From Ancistrus triradiatus (taxonomy: Eukaryota; Chordata; Actinopteri; Siluriformes; Loricariidae), in NCBI GenBank assembly GCA_025084515.1, contig JAJAGP010000352.1, forward strand, positions 248,001-312,000: a stretch of DNA of 64,000 bases, in the 5' to 3' direction. Position 1 is the first letter of the stretch. Every line of letters begins with the position of its first letter. This document shows positions 23,396 to 33,571 of this stretch, in pieces. Made by a program: the position numbers and the translations under genes. A model generated the notes under the pieces. That model was not told the origin of the DNA, made no database searches, and saw only the letters and a program-made list of their open reading frames with translations.

Positions 23396-26300
23396 CTAAA
23401 GAAGGCCATAATCAGTGTTGTGCTTCATTTCGCTGATTCTAGCCATGGACACAGCAGGTGATTATAAGTTGATAAAGTAAAAAATAAACAAAGATGAACA
23501 TTTGTTAACTTCCATTTTGCATGATAATTAAATGCTAATGTCGTTGCTGTTATTGTTGTTGTTGTGCTGTAGGACGTGTCTCTGTAAATCCTTACCTAAA
23601 ACTGAAGGAGAGCTTCGGTTAATGGCCGCCATTTATACACACGCCATGCAGGTCAGATGCTGTTCATCACTGCTTTTATTCATGTAAATACTGCTAGAAA
23701 GATGATTGGTACATTTAGTACTATTAGTAATGCTAGATCTTTCCATTTCAAATCCAGCTGGGTTGAATTCATGCTGTAGCCATGAGTGTCCCAGAGCTTT
23801 GGTGCCCTGAAACCAAATGAACATCTAGTGTACATGACCTGGAGCTTTTCCTCATGCCTCTGCTTGGTGTTCTTAGGAGGCTCTGAAAGAGAAACTTTTG
23901 GAAAGAGGCTGGTACCACAGAGACGATTTCACCGTCCAGCTTCGGGATCGTCCTCTGTACCTGCGCCACGTTTACCACGCTGTGAGACACCAAACACAAT
24001 AAATAAAAAACAATAAATAAACGAGAAACATCTCAGTATGAATCAGGATCAAATACAGCAGATGCCTAACCAAACGTGTGTTTGTTTCTTTGGAACCAAC
24101 AGGCACCGGAAGAAAACAGGGACCACAAGTTCGCTCTGCAGCTCTGGGAAAACTTTGTAAGTCAGAGCAGCATAACGTCACAGAAAGTCATCGTATTTTT
24201 TAAGGATAAATTGTACTAATCAAAATGTTTTATGAATTACTTTCCAGCTTCGGCCAAACAGCCAGAAACGGACTGAAGGAAAATATCTAACAAAAAATAG
24301 TGTAAGTCGGGAAACATTCTGACTCGTACTGATACTAGTGACACAAACACACCGGGTATATACCGCATATACACAAAAGTTTGCGGACACTTTGTTATTT
24401 CTCTCGTGATGTTACTAATTTCACCTTCCCTATGCTGAACCTGCCTGTATCTGAATGATCTGCCTTTTTATGTTGTTTTTATAGTAAGAAACAAACCATT
24501 GTTATTCTTATTTTTATTTGGAAGCCTCTGTTGCATCTTATATTTTTCCCTTCTAGGACCTGCTTCGCTCCAAAACAGCGAAAAACCAGGCAGAACGAGG
24601 GACGAACATACAGGTAAGAATATTTATTACAAATAGAAACACAAAAACAGCACAGCAACGAGAACATGAGTTCAGACACCAGTCCAGCTTCTCCAGATGA
24701 CGATGCTGTGAACTGATCCACATTATTTATAACAGTGGCATTAGGGCCAGGGTTTCGGCACCTTTGGTAAAGAAAAACGTTTTGTGGTTAACTGAAGAAC
24801 ATTGGTCTTAATAAAGAAAAATAAAATTGCTGCAGAACTGAAAACTGTTCCAATAATAAAGAAGTTTATACCAACCTGGAGCTGCTGGAAGAGAAAGGTA
24901 ATACTTGACCATTTATCTTTATACTCTTCCTTTATGTGGTTTTGCAGGTTATGGGCACTGAGGTGAACTGCGCAGTAACAAGCCCCTCTGAGACGATACC
25001 CACTTCAGGTACACCCAACACGAACCTGTTTAAAAGTGCACCAGATTCGTTTGATCCGTAGACAGGTTACTTTATAATTTCATGCTTTCGAACTGTCCGA
25101 TCAGTTATGGTTCTTTCAGATTAGCACTCAAGCTTTTATCTGTCCTTAGCCCACCCTCTTTATCCAGGTTAGGGTCTCCAAAAAGATCTGCAGTGGGTAG
25201 TTTCAGGTTTTCGCACTGGTTTGGTGGTTGTGTCTTGCCTTTCTTGGCTTCAAATGCGCTCAGGCTCGCCAGAGTACTAACAGCTGCAGCAGATTTCCTC
25301 TCATGAAAGAGCTGCTTTTGAGCCGACTTGCCTGTTTTTGCAGTGCGTGGCATTGACGTTTGTTCAGTGTTTATCTCACCATCCTTCAGTTGAACCCTTG
25401 CAGTGCTTCCTGAGCTGCACAAGTCCAGTATTATGTTGGGTGTGCTCAAGGCTGTGTGTGTCTTTTATCTCCCAATAAGTACTGAGTGTTACACTCACTG
25501 TTTCTGTGCTTCATGTTATTTTCGTTCGCTTTGCCATTATCCTGAGTTCTTCCACTCATTTCTGTATTTCACAAGCCCTGGTGGCTGTTTTCCTCCTTTG
25601 AGCCCTTGATGCTTTGTTTTGTTCTTGATAGGATGGTTGATGTAGGAGGTTTGTTGTTGATATTTTCAGCTTGTGGCTACAGACACGTCTCTCTGTAAAC
25701 ACATAAAGTAATATTGATATGTGATGGGAAAATCATCTGAGCTAATAACCGGCCATCTCTTGTTTCTGTGCAGTGCATGAAGTCAGACCGGCTGATATCC
25801 GTGTGGTGGCGACGACTGGCGATTCAATAACGGTCAGAGTGCATTTGGTTATAATGCAGCTTGGGCTTTATTGTAAGTTATGGCACTGTACTTTATTATA
25901 AGGTCCCTCTTTCCATGGTTTGCATGTAGGCAGCCAACGGTGTCGCAGCGACCAGCCTGCTGAGTGTGCTGATAATGTACAGAGGAATTTCATGGAGGTG
26001 AGAGCTGTGCATGATCTGAAATAGACCCTGTACCAATACGATAAACTCCCTGCATGATAAAGGAGACCGGTTAATCACAAGGGCAGAAATAAAGGAAGGT
26101 CATTACCTATACCAGTACAGTTAAGGCTCTTGGATTGGATTTGGATCCGTCAGTTCACTTATAGTCATTCTCTTGTGTTTGCAGTATCGGGGGAGATCAG
26201 GACATCTCCACAATCACCACACTTCCCAGTACGTCTCTCAGCTTTAATACTTGACAGACAGTATGGTAAACAGATATAGAAATGTTGGATTCCTGCAGAA

Positions 26301-28525
26301 CCCGGTGATTATGCCACAAGAGGGCGTAAAAGTGCTTCCCTATTATGCTGCCCTATAAAAAGGCTCTCAGAGGCTACTTTTGGGTAGTGTACCTCTTTGT
26401 GAGAGGTCATTGAGTATTAGACATGCCTCTGTGATGCACTCGAGGACATTTTGGCCAGTTAACAGACTTTTAAAGAGGTACACCACCCAAACGTAGCCTT
26501 CAAGAACCTTTTTATAGGGCAGCGCTATAAGGGAAGCACTTTCACACCCCCACTTGTGGCAAGAGCCAGTATGACTACACCTGTAATCATTTGCATATCT
26601 ACCAGAGACAGAACTGCATGCCGAGTTTTGCAGCGATCCCACATGAGTATATGTATTGCATATATAAGTAAAACCGATTGATTAACTCTTTTACGTTTTT
26701 ACTTTTATTTTTCTTTCAGACATCCTGCGCAAGTTTAACCCTGACCTGACGGGATATTCGTTGGAAACCGGGTTTGAAACCGAACCGGATGCCTTCCTCA
26801 ACCAGGCCGTACCAGGAGCCAAGGCCGAGTCAGTTCCTCAGTTCAGTTTCTGTCATCAATTCTTTTATTTTCATAACGAGTAAAAGTAGCATTTTTGTTT
26901 TCGGTCGCTAGTGACATGCTGGGTCAGGCTAAAGTGCTGGTGGAAATGATGAAGACGGACGAGGTAAGGAAAAACCGTCACACATCCACACACTGTTTTA
27001 ACTGTACACAGGAATGGACTGATGGAGAAATAATCAGTTAAACTGGGCATCGGGTATGTAGGCTGTACACTGTATGGGTGCTTGGAAGTTTGTGAAACCT
27101 TTAGAATTTCTGCATGAATATGATCTAAAACATCATCAGATTTCCACACAAGTCCTACAAATAGATAATGAGAACCCGATTAAAGAAATGAGTTCATTTG
27201 AAGGTGGAAACTTTCAATCAGGTGTGAGTGGATGCCCTGTTATATTCAAAGAACAGTGACCTATCAAAGTCTGATCTTCACAGCACACATTTGTAGGAGT
27301 TTATTGTGGTACGAATGAAGGAGATAACTTCGAAGGGTAACTTCTAAGCAACTAAAGGCCTCTGTCCTATTGGCTAATGTTAATGTTCATGAGTCCGGCA
27401 TCAGGAGAACACCGAACGACCATGGTGTGCACGGCAGGGTGGGAGCGAGAAAGCCATTGTTGTTTACTAAAGATCATGTGGACGAGCGAGAACGTTACTG
27501 AATGTTTAAAATGTTTTGTGGATGGATGAAACAAAAATAGATACTTTTGGATCAAATGAGAAGCGTAAGATCCTTATCCCATCTGTGAAACATGGCGGTG
27601 GTAGTATCATAGAAAACAGCCATTTGGGTGATGATGATTTTGATATTGATTTTTAAAAAGGTTTAAGATAAAGAGTGTTTTACGTTTTGTACGTTCATTG
27701 TTTCACACAGCGTATAAATTTCGAATCGGACTGGAAGGTGATCACCCTGTTCATCGGAGGAAACGATCTGTGTGCCTTCTGTGAAAACATGGTACGTCCA
27801 CACACTCACTTTTCCCAAGCAGATTAATCCAGTCCAGGGTCACAGGGGCCAGGGTTTAATCATACTGTATATGTTAAATATAGTATAAAGTTAGTGTTAA
27901 TGTAAGTCTCTGTGCGGCAAGCCTGCTGGTTGAATGTAGGTTTTGTGCATTTGATATGATACAGGAGTTTTGTACTCTAATGCAGGTTTTATTCTCTCTC
28001 TCTCTCTCTCAGGACTATTATTCTGCAGAGAACTTTGCGCTGCGAATCCAGGAGGCACTGGACTACCTCCATCTTGAGGTCAGATTATGAAATCCCAAAT
28101 CTTTATTAAGTTTCCTCCTAATCTTTAGCCTTAATCTTTATTAAGGCTCCCTCCTACATATACTTCCAGATTAGTCTTATCTACAGCGTGTTATGTCTTA
28201 TGTTTTGTGATTTTCTACATTCAACCAAAACATCAAAACAATACACATTCATGCAAATTTTTATTGCATGCATTAAATAAATCAAACAGAGAAACCTGGC
28301 TTATTAATTGCTCAGTAAACTGTGCAGAAATGTCTCTTATTCAGTGTACATTTAATTCATTTTTAGTCATGGTGTTTATGACATTGACACCAGATGTGTG
28401 TGTGTGTGTGTTGAATATTCAGGTTCCTCGTGCTATTGTGAACATGGTAGACACGCTCTATATCCTCCCACTGAGAGCAATGTACCAGGACCCCACTCTG
28501 GACTGCCCCACATGGCTGATGCAGT

Positions 28526-28596
<71 letters not shown>

Positions 28597-29722
28597 TTCT
28601 TAAATATTAATTATCTAAGCTATTTAAGCTGTGCTGTGCTGTGGATAAATCCAGCTGTGATGTTAGTACCCATCAGAGGGTAATAATGTTCCCTCCAACA
28701 AATCTTTCCCATCGAGGACATGAGAACTGAGGTTCCGCTGTACGTAGAAGCGCCAGTCATCTGATGGCTGTGACTTGCTACTAGTAGCGCCGCGGTGGAT
28801 TTACCTACTTAAAGTGTCTCAAAAGGCCGCTGAGTCTTCAGACAAGGCCGCTGTTGCTGACACATAATGGTCCCTAGATGGCGCTTCTTGCACAAAGCAA
28901 ACAGGTTGTTTACAAGATCTGCTTGCTTTCGGCCGATGTGTCGTTCGTTTCCGTGTAGATAGTCGGTGCGCTGAGGCTGTTTCTTTCATTCAGCATAATC
29001 TTCTGTTTATTTATTTATTTGTGGCAACCCTGTGTCCAAAGGCGTACCTTACGAACATATTATAAATCAGACTCGAGAGTGCTCCGAGCGGTACGGAAGC
29101 AGTGCTACAGGACGCTACAAAAGGTTTCTGTAACACGACCAAGTAATGTTAGTTTGAAACACAAAGAGCAAATAGGTGAATGAAATGATAGAATTGAGTT
29201 ATTTATTAGGGTTATAGTGATATTTGTACATGATTTAGGTGTGTGTGCATGAAGCCTGCCGTTACTTGGAACGTGCCAACGGAGCGATGGCGTCTTGGTG
29301 TGAAAAAGCCGTGCTGTTATCACAAATGTCATCCTCCATTCTTTCTTCTCACCACAGTTTGCAAGCCCTGTTGTAGCTCCTTTGGAAATGCAGGCTTAGT
29401 TGGTATATTACATTTTATTATAATAATAATAATTGTTTGTTTTGTTCAGGATGCTCTGTGGTTGTGTGGTTGATCCTGAGGATGGATCACAAGAGGTGCA
29501 GGACCTGGCAGACGTGAACAGAGCGTATCAGGTAAAGTTATTACAGAGATTCGGAATCTCCACGGGGTTTATTTAACTCAATAAAGTGCTTCTCATCAGA
29601 ACCTGACTGTGTGATTACAGAAACTGGTGGCAGATTTGGTGGATTCGGGCCGTTACGACACACGGCCGGACTTCACAGTGGTGCTGCAGCCTTTCATGCA
29701 GAATCTAGATATTCCAGTTCAG

Positions 29723-29761
<39 letters not shown>

Positions 29762-31551
29762 TCCACTTAGCTTCGTTTGTTCTTCATTCATTAACTTTCA
29801 CTTTTTTATTAGACTTTACTCACTTGTTAGCTTTCCTGCAGGACGTACTTATTCCTCATTCATTCATTCAGACCTGCCGCTCACTCAGTAGCTTTCATTC
29901 AGTACTTACACTTGCTTTCTGGTGTTAGTTGTAGTAAGTACTAGTTAGTGTTCCCATATATTGATTTATTTAATATCAACACTGATCACACATTATCTAT
30001 GTTGTCTATGATATGGAAGATGGAACAAATCTCCTCTTTGCAGAGCTGCATTCACACGGTCGGCTGCAGAAACTGTGATAAGCTATGAGAAACGAGGTTA
30101 ATTGGTGGCTGTGTTGCAAAGACGCAGAACTTCTTACTCCACTTTTTTTCTGGAGTCCGTCACTTTCCGCCACAAACAGAAACTAATTCATTGCAGGGGT
30201 TTCATAGAACTTTACCACCAGAGGCTGCTGTTATACAACAGCTAATGGACCTGGTTAGGTTATATAAGACTTAAGTAGACCTTATTGGTCGATGGATGTA
30301 CAGCTTATATGATGGACGTTATGTGGCGCATACCTGCAATATGCTTATTTAAGACAAAAAAAATACGACTAAATGATTTAACATTCATATAATGGAATAA
30401 TTGTTAGTTCCTAAAGATATTAGCACGTCTCTGCAGGCCCTGAGGGCTCCCCACTACAAGTTACTTCGGTGACTTGTCGCCCTCTAGTGTGCATGCAGGG
30501 AAATACAGTCATCATTCAGGCATTCAGTGAGCGTTGGTCTCATCTCTCTCTCTGTCTCTCTCTCTGTCTCTCTCACAGGACGGTCATCCTGATCAGACCT
30601 ACTTCACCCCAGACTGTTTCCACCTCAGTCAGAAGTCTCACACCCTGATGGCTCGCGGTCTGTGGAACAACATGGTGCGTAACATCATAACAACACGACT
30701 GTACCATTGGGCACCAATGGCCCGTCATACGACCGTGGATGCTGAGGGAACTTGATGTACTCCGGAAATATCAGTATCCCCTTCAGATGTGTTTTTGGGC
30801 AGCATTATCATTAACACTGACAGCTATAAGGAACGTCACACGAGTTATGTTCCTTAAAGTGACTGCTGAGCCAAGCACAGAGCATCATGTCTAAATATTA
30901 AGAGTGTGCATTAAAAGCTTTAGGAGGGAGTCTGCAAATGAGGTGGCCGTTAGTCTTGTGCGCCAGAGTTTAGATGGAACGTTTGTGTCTCAATAACAGG
31001 GAATCTGTGTTTAGACACGTTTATGAAGCAGCTTCTAAGCTTCTATAATACACCCTATGGCCAATAGTATGTAGACACCCTTCGCATTGGTGCTATTTCA
31101 GCCACACACACTGCTCTCAGGTTTGTAATATGACAAACATTGGCAGTAGAACGGGTTGTACCGAACTCTCAGTATGAAACCCATAAAGCAATGGCTTGGT
31201 CGTTTTGATGAAGAGCCTGCAGAGCTGAGCTTCCTTTAATGCTGAACCTGTCCCTTGGTTTTTGAGGAAGTTGCAGCATGGCATGGCTCCATAAATGCAA
31301 GGCTCTGAGTTTCAGTAACTAGCTAACAATAACTCTGTTTGCAGCTGGAGAGGATCGGTGAGAAAACCACCGCAAATGGCTTTGATCCAGATCTGAAAAT
31401 CCTGTGTCCATCAGAGGTAAAACACGATATCTTATACATAAATATAATCACGAAACATATTCGAGTGATCATTATTCCTAATACTTCCTTTTTTTTGTTC
31501 CAGGAGTCCCCCTTCATATTCACCTCTGGGAACAGCAATTTAAAAAAATAA
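17515..31551 (+). CDS. plb1: Phospholipase B1-like protein: one decayed and one active GDSL lipase repeat
   Basis: Twenty-nine exons, all in phase, encode 645 aa: 17515-17563, 20158-20213, 20751-20793, 21112-21169, 21995-22029, 22129-22189, 22268-22319, 22943-23020, 23206-23259, 23396-23457, 23573-23651, 23877-23981, 24103-24156, 24248-24301, 24557-24613, 24948-25008, 25774-25832, 25930-25997, 26185-26228, 26720-26828, 26912-26963, 27711-27791, 28013-28078, 28423-28523, 29450-29531, 29621-29722, 30579-30674, 31345-31416, 31504-31551. The signal peptide (MMDACSRWMLCLALLT) ends near an ASAS cleavage site. Residues about 50-300 align with a lipase repeat but have lost both catalytic blocks (GLP where GDS should be, PFQQ for GGND). 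Residues about 320-640 keep GDSIT (Ser337), FIGGND (446-449) and PDCFH (Asp586, His589). The family hydrolyses phospholipids and retinyl esters at the cell surface. Human PLB1 has four repeats and a membrane anchor. This protein has two repeats and ends in NSNLKK with no hydrophobic tail, so it is probably secreted. The first donor (GTTGCC) is weak. Confidence 0.88.
18150..18356 (+). repeat. Dispersed repeat with terminal (GT)n in plb1 intron 1
   Basis: GTTGGAGTTTGTATGTTCTCC, GTGGGTTTCCTGCCACATTCCAAAG and CTCTAAAGCGTCC lead into a pure GT run (18304-18354). The same order occurs in a fish repeat that often ends in GT. A tandem duplication of GGAGCTCTGTTAAGC precedes it at about 18136-18165. 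Confidence 0.5.
19190..19213 (+). promoter_or_regulatory. ZNF143/STAF-like motif in plb1 intron 1
   Basis: ACTACATTTCCCATCATGCC closely matches the long ZNF143 (STAF) binding consensus. It stands alone in intron 1, far from any recognised start site, and may be carried by a repeat. Confidence 0.35.
19430..19700 (+). repeat. Dispersed fish repeat fragment with CACACT tandem tract
   Basis: AGGCGGGAATCAACCCTGG, a (TCACACACAC)n tract, then TTGAACTAATGCATG and GTGGGAGGACACTGGA follow the order of a repeat also present at 49069-49215 and 52765-52880. Confidence 0.45.
20340..20525. repeat. Imperfect palindrome with tRNA-like core in plb1 intron
   Basis: GGATACGAACCAG (about 20424) and its exact complement CTGGTTCGTATCC (about 20457) flank a short loop. 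Outer arms GGAACTCCTGC (about 20371) and GCAGGAGTTCC (about 20501) also pair. On the minus strand the core reads TGGCTCAGTCGATAGAGCGC then GGTTCGTATCC, like tRNA A and B boxes with the anticodon arm missing. Confidence 0.5.
20821..20862. repeat. (TTA)n microsatellite
   Basis: About 14 uninterrupted TTA units in the plb1 intron between the exons ending at 20793 and starting at 21112. Confidence 0.9.
21336..21956. repeat. 32-bp minisatellite in plb1 intron
   Basis: About 20 head-to-tail units of 31-32 bp share the core CAATACTTTTGGCCACATGT and GGTTTGTGTCC. Because three 32-bp units make 32 codons, the tract produces long open frames that are not genes. The core equals the end of a Tc1-like element common in fish. 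Confidence 0.9.
22197..22239. repeat. (GT)n microsatellite
   Basis: Uninterrupted GT run starting 8 nt after the plb1 exon ending at 22189. Confidence 0.9.
22902..22937. repeat. (TG)n microsatellite
   Basis: TG run immediately before the acceptor of the exon at 22943. It stands in for the usual polypyrimidine tract. Confidence 0.9.
23037..23097. repeat. (CA)n microsatellite
   Basis: CA run with one ATACAC interruption, 17 nt after the exon ending at 23020. Confidence 0.9.
23339..23392. repeat. (TG)n microsatellite abutting a splice acceptor
   Basis: TG run ending directly in TGCAG, the acceptor of the exon at 23396. Confidence 0.9.
25105..25620 (-). pseudogene. Candidate antisense retrocopy fragment in plb1 intron, identity unknown
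   Basis: On the minus strand, 25449-25105 is an open frame of 114 codons with protein-like composition (LFHERKSAAAVSTLASL, LKLPTADLFGDPNLDKEGG). Upstream at about 25580-25460 another frame reads MSGRTQDNGKANENNMKH, and a one-base shift would link the two. A CA-rich, intron-free, frame-broken ORF within an intron fits a processed pseudogene. I do not recognise the parent. Confidence 0.35.
26314..26559. mobile_element. Foldback element with about 85-bp arms in plb1 intron
   Basis: The arm at 26314-26398 pairs with that at 26472-26559. Matching blocks include AAGTGCTTCCC, CTGCCCTATAAAAAGG and GTGTACCTCTTT and their complements, around a spacer of about 73 bp. Divergence of 10-20% is visible. 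No coding capacity is present, so it is a MITE or foldback element. Confidence 0.7.
27065..27640 (+). mobile_element. Degraded Tc1-like transposon in plb1 intron
   Basis: The left end GGGTGCTTGGAAGTTTGTGA and CTAAAACATCATCAGATTTC match a terminal repeat type common in fish. Internal pieces (TCAGGAGAACACCGAACGAC, CTTATCCCATCTGTGAAACA, then GGCGGTGGTAGTATCAT) look like Tc1 transposase codons (IPSVKHGGGSI). Stops and deletions make it inactive. A matching terminus lies at 34388-34425. Confidence 0.65.
28526..28594. repeat. (TG)n(AG)n compound microsatellite
   Basis: Starts 3 nt after the plb1 exon ending at 28523, so the donor GTAAG runs straight into the repeat. Confidence 0.9.
29726..29761. 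repeat. (CA)n microsatellite
   Basis: Begins about 4 nt after the plb1 exon ending at 29722. Confidence 0.85.
30543..30577. repeat. (TC)n tract forming a splice polypyrimidine tract
   Basis: TCTC and TGTC runs end in CACAG, the acceptor of the plb1 exon at 30579. Confidence 0.8.
31046..31290 (+). mobile_element. Tc1-like MITE fragment in plb1 intron
   Basis: CCCTATGGCCAATAGTATGT followed by AGACACCC, CATTGGTGCTATTTCAGCC and AATGGCTTGGTCG resemble the left half of a fish element that starts ACTATATGGCCAAAAGTATG. The right end of that family is the motif amplified in the minisatellite at 21336-21956. Confidence 0.5.
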
Positions 31552-31552
31552 A
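31547..31552 (+). terminator. plb1: Poly(A) signal overlapping the plb1 stop codon
   Basis: AATAAA spans the TAA stop at 31549-31551. Its use would leave a 3' UTR of only about 20 nt. Another AATAAA lies at about 32005-32010. Confidence 0.4.
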
Positions 31553-32289
31553 AGCCCGCTGCTGCCCACGCCAGTTGTGATTTTATTGATTTATAAGCAA
31601 TATGTCAGATTATAATCCATAATCTATATGATCTCCAATGTTACTTGGTTTTCTATTCTGATCTGGGAGCTAGGAAAGGCAAGATCAACCGGCACCTGTG
31701 CTCATCAACTCAGCAGTGGCTTCAGCTAAACATGAACACGCTATGTTTAGGGAGACTGGGCTAAACAGAGAGAAAGCAGGTGGCTTGGTTTGTACCAGAG
31801 GGTCTGCTAATGGAAATGTGTGCATGACATGGGAAAGGTCTTGGCCGGAGTATTTGTTGGCTCTCTCTGTAAGCCTGGAAGAACATGACAGCACTCTTTG
31901 CTTCCAGACGCACCAACAATGTTTAGTTTTGTTTGATTTCTTGACTTTATTAGTGATTCCTGCAAGTGAAAAGCTGTTTCTTGGTGAAATTTACAGATTT
32001 TGGAAATAAACCTGACAAACTATGCATTGGACATTCATTTATTGTCATTCATTTAGATTATGAACCAGTTTTTACTAAAGCGAGCCAGCTCTTATGAACA
32101 CTAACCACTCAGAAGAACTGTGGAGTATTTTCACCTTTCACTCACTCGTTTGTTTTCGTTACTAGTCAGATTTGCTCAATAGTTCGATTTTTTTGCTTAG
32201 CTTCCACTAGACTAGTTAAGTCCTACTAACCAGTTTGCTTTTGCTTACTACTTAGGTTTGCGAGTTAGTTTTGGCTTGCCAGTTAACAC

Positions 32290-32475
32290 ATTTCTGTAGC
32301 GCCTTTTTTTTTTGCGAAGGAGCATCGTCTCAAACCAGCTTTATCTCAGCCCACAACCCTAACTGAGTAAGCCTAGGGCGACAGTGGCAAGGAAAAGCTC
32401 CCTATATGTTATGAGGAAGAAACCTTGTTAGGATTGAGACTCAAAAAGGGACCAAACCTCATTGGATAGCCTAGA
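32290..32475 (+). repeat. Copy of the GGCGACAGTGGCAAGG dispersed repeat
   Basis: TAGCGCC, a T-run, then GGCGACAGTGGCAAGGAAAA at 32377-32396 and GAGACTCAAAAAGGGACC match the long copy at 15205. Confidence 0.65.
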
Positions 32476-32797
32476 AATCATATGTAAGATTTAATGAACT
32501 TACCTAATTAATAGGTTTATAGTATAATAATAATAAACAGAAGCTAAAAATGAAAATTAAATGAGAGAAAATATTTAAAGAAAATATAATAAATACAATA
32601 TAATAATATATAGACTACAAATTAGACGATAAAGTGATCGGTGAGTGTGCATGTATATATTTTAGTTTCATTTTTCAGGAAGTGAAAAGAACCGAGGCTC
32701 TACAAAACGGTCACACGACTCAAGTTTATTCTCAGTCATAAAAATATAACTTGCAATCACAAATAGCATTGAATAATTATCTTCATTAGAATTACTC

Positions 32798-33080
32798 GGG
32801 GTGTAACGATGCATCCTGACACGAAGCATTGCGATGCAAACACGGGAGTCGGATTTAGCATTCTTTAATGCAATTGCACGTTTTTGAACACCAGAGGGCG
32901 TCATGCTCACAGACGCTTCACATTCTCTGCGAGACTCATTTCTGTTAAATGCAGGGGACTAAAGTTTTTAAAACCTTTTACAACCCAACATGCATTGTTT
33001 ACACTTCAGAAATAAAAAAGGAATGTATTTTCTCAAATGTAAAAATCGACTGCTGTGCAGAAATCGAATCGTTACACCCC
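32798..33080. mobile_element. hAT-like MITE
   Basis: GGGGTGTAACGAT at 32798-32810 and its complement CGTTACACCCC ending at 33080 form terminal inverted repeats of a 283-bp element with no ORF. Internal sequence (GAACACCAGAGGGCGTCATG) recurs near 35060, where a second partial copy ends in TTACACCCCTAAC at about 35149. Confidence 0.6.
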
Positions 33081-33571
33081 TAACAGTTAGTGATATTTGT
33101 GATCTCAACAGATTTGGGGTTAACAATCCAGTTTAGGGCTGATGTACTATATTTCTTTATTAATGGTCTAACAAAGTTTATACAAGTCAAAAGACAGTAA
33201 GTTAGTGCGAGTACAGTCCTGCTTTATTTTGATTGCTATGCATCCATGTGAAGGAACGCTGTACAGCTTTATGCTGCATCAAGTGCAATAAAATAAACGT
33301 GTTTCTAAATCGGGTTCTCTACATTCACAGCTGACAGAGGATAAGACCTACTGCTCTTACAAGTACACTTTTTCAACCAAACGCTGAGCACCATCTTTTC
33401 AGACCAATGACACAAGACTGTGGGTACACAATACAACACACACGGTTTGGCAAAGGACTAAGATAAACTATCGACACGGACAAAACAATAATGATCTCAG
33501 AGCTGTTCCCACTCCCAGTTCTGTTAAAGGCGTGGCTGCGCAGATTCCCCCCAGTCCTGCCTGATTCGGTC

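Larger units (their letters stand above)
31560..33150. other. Intergenic region between convergent plb1 and bpnt1
   Basis: It contains a dispersed repeat copy (32290-32475) and an hAT-like MITE (32798-33080). The remainder (31560-32280) shows no gene signal beyond a possible alternative poly(A) signal at about 32005. Confidence 0.5.
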
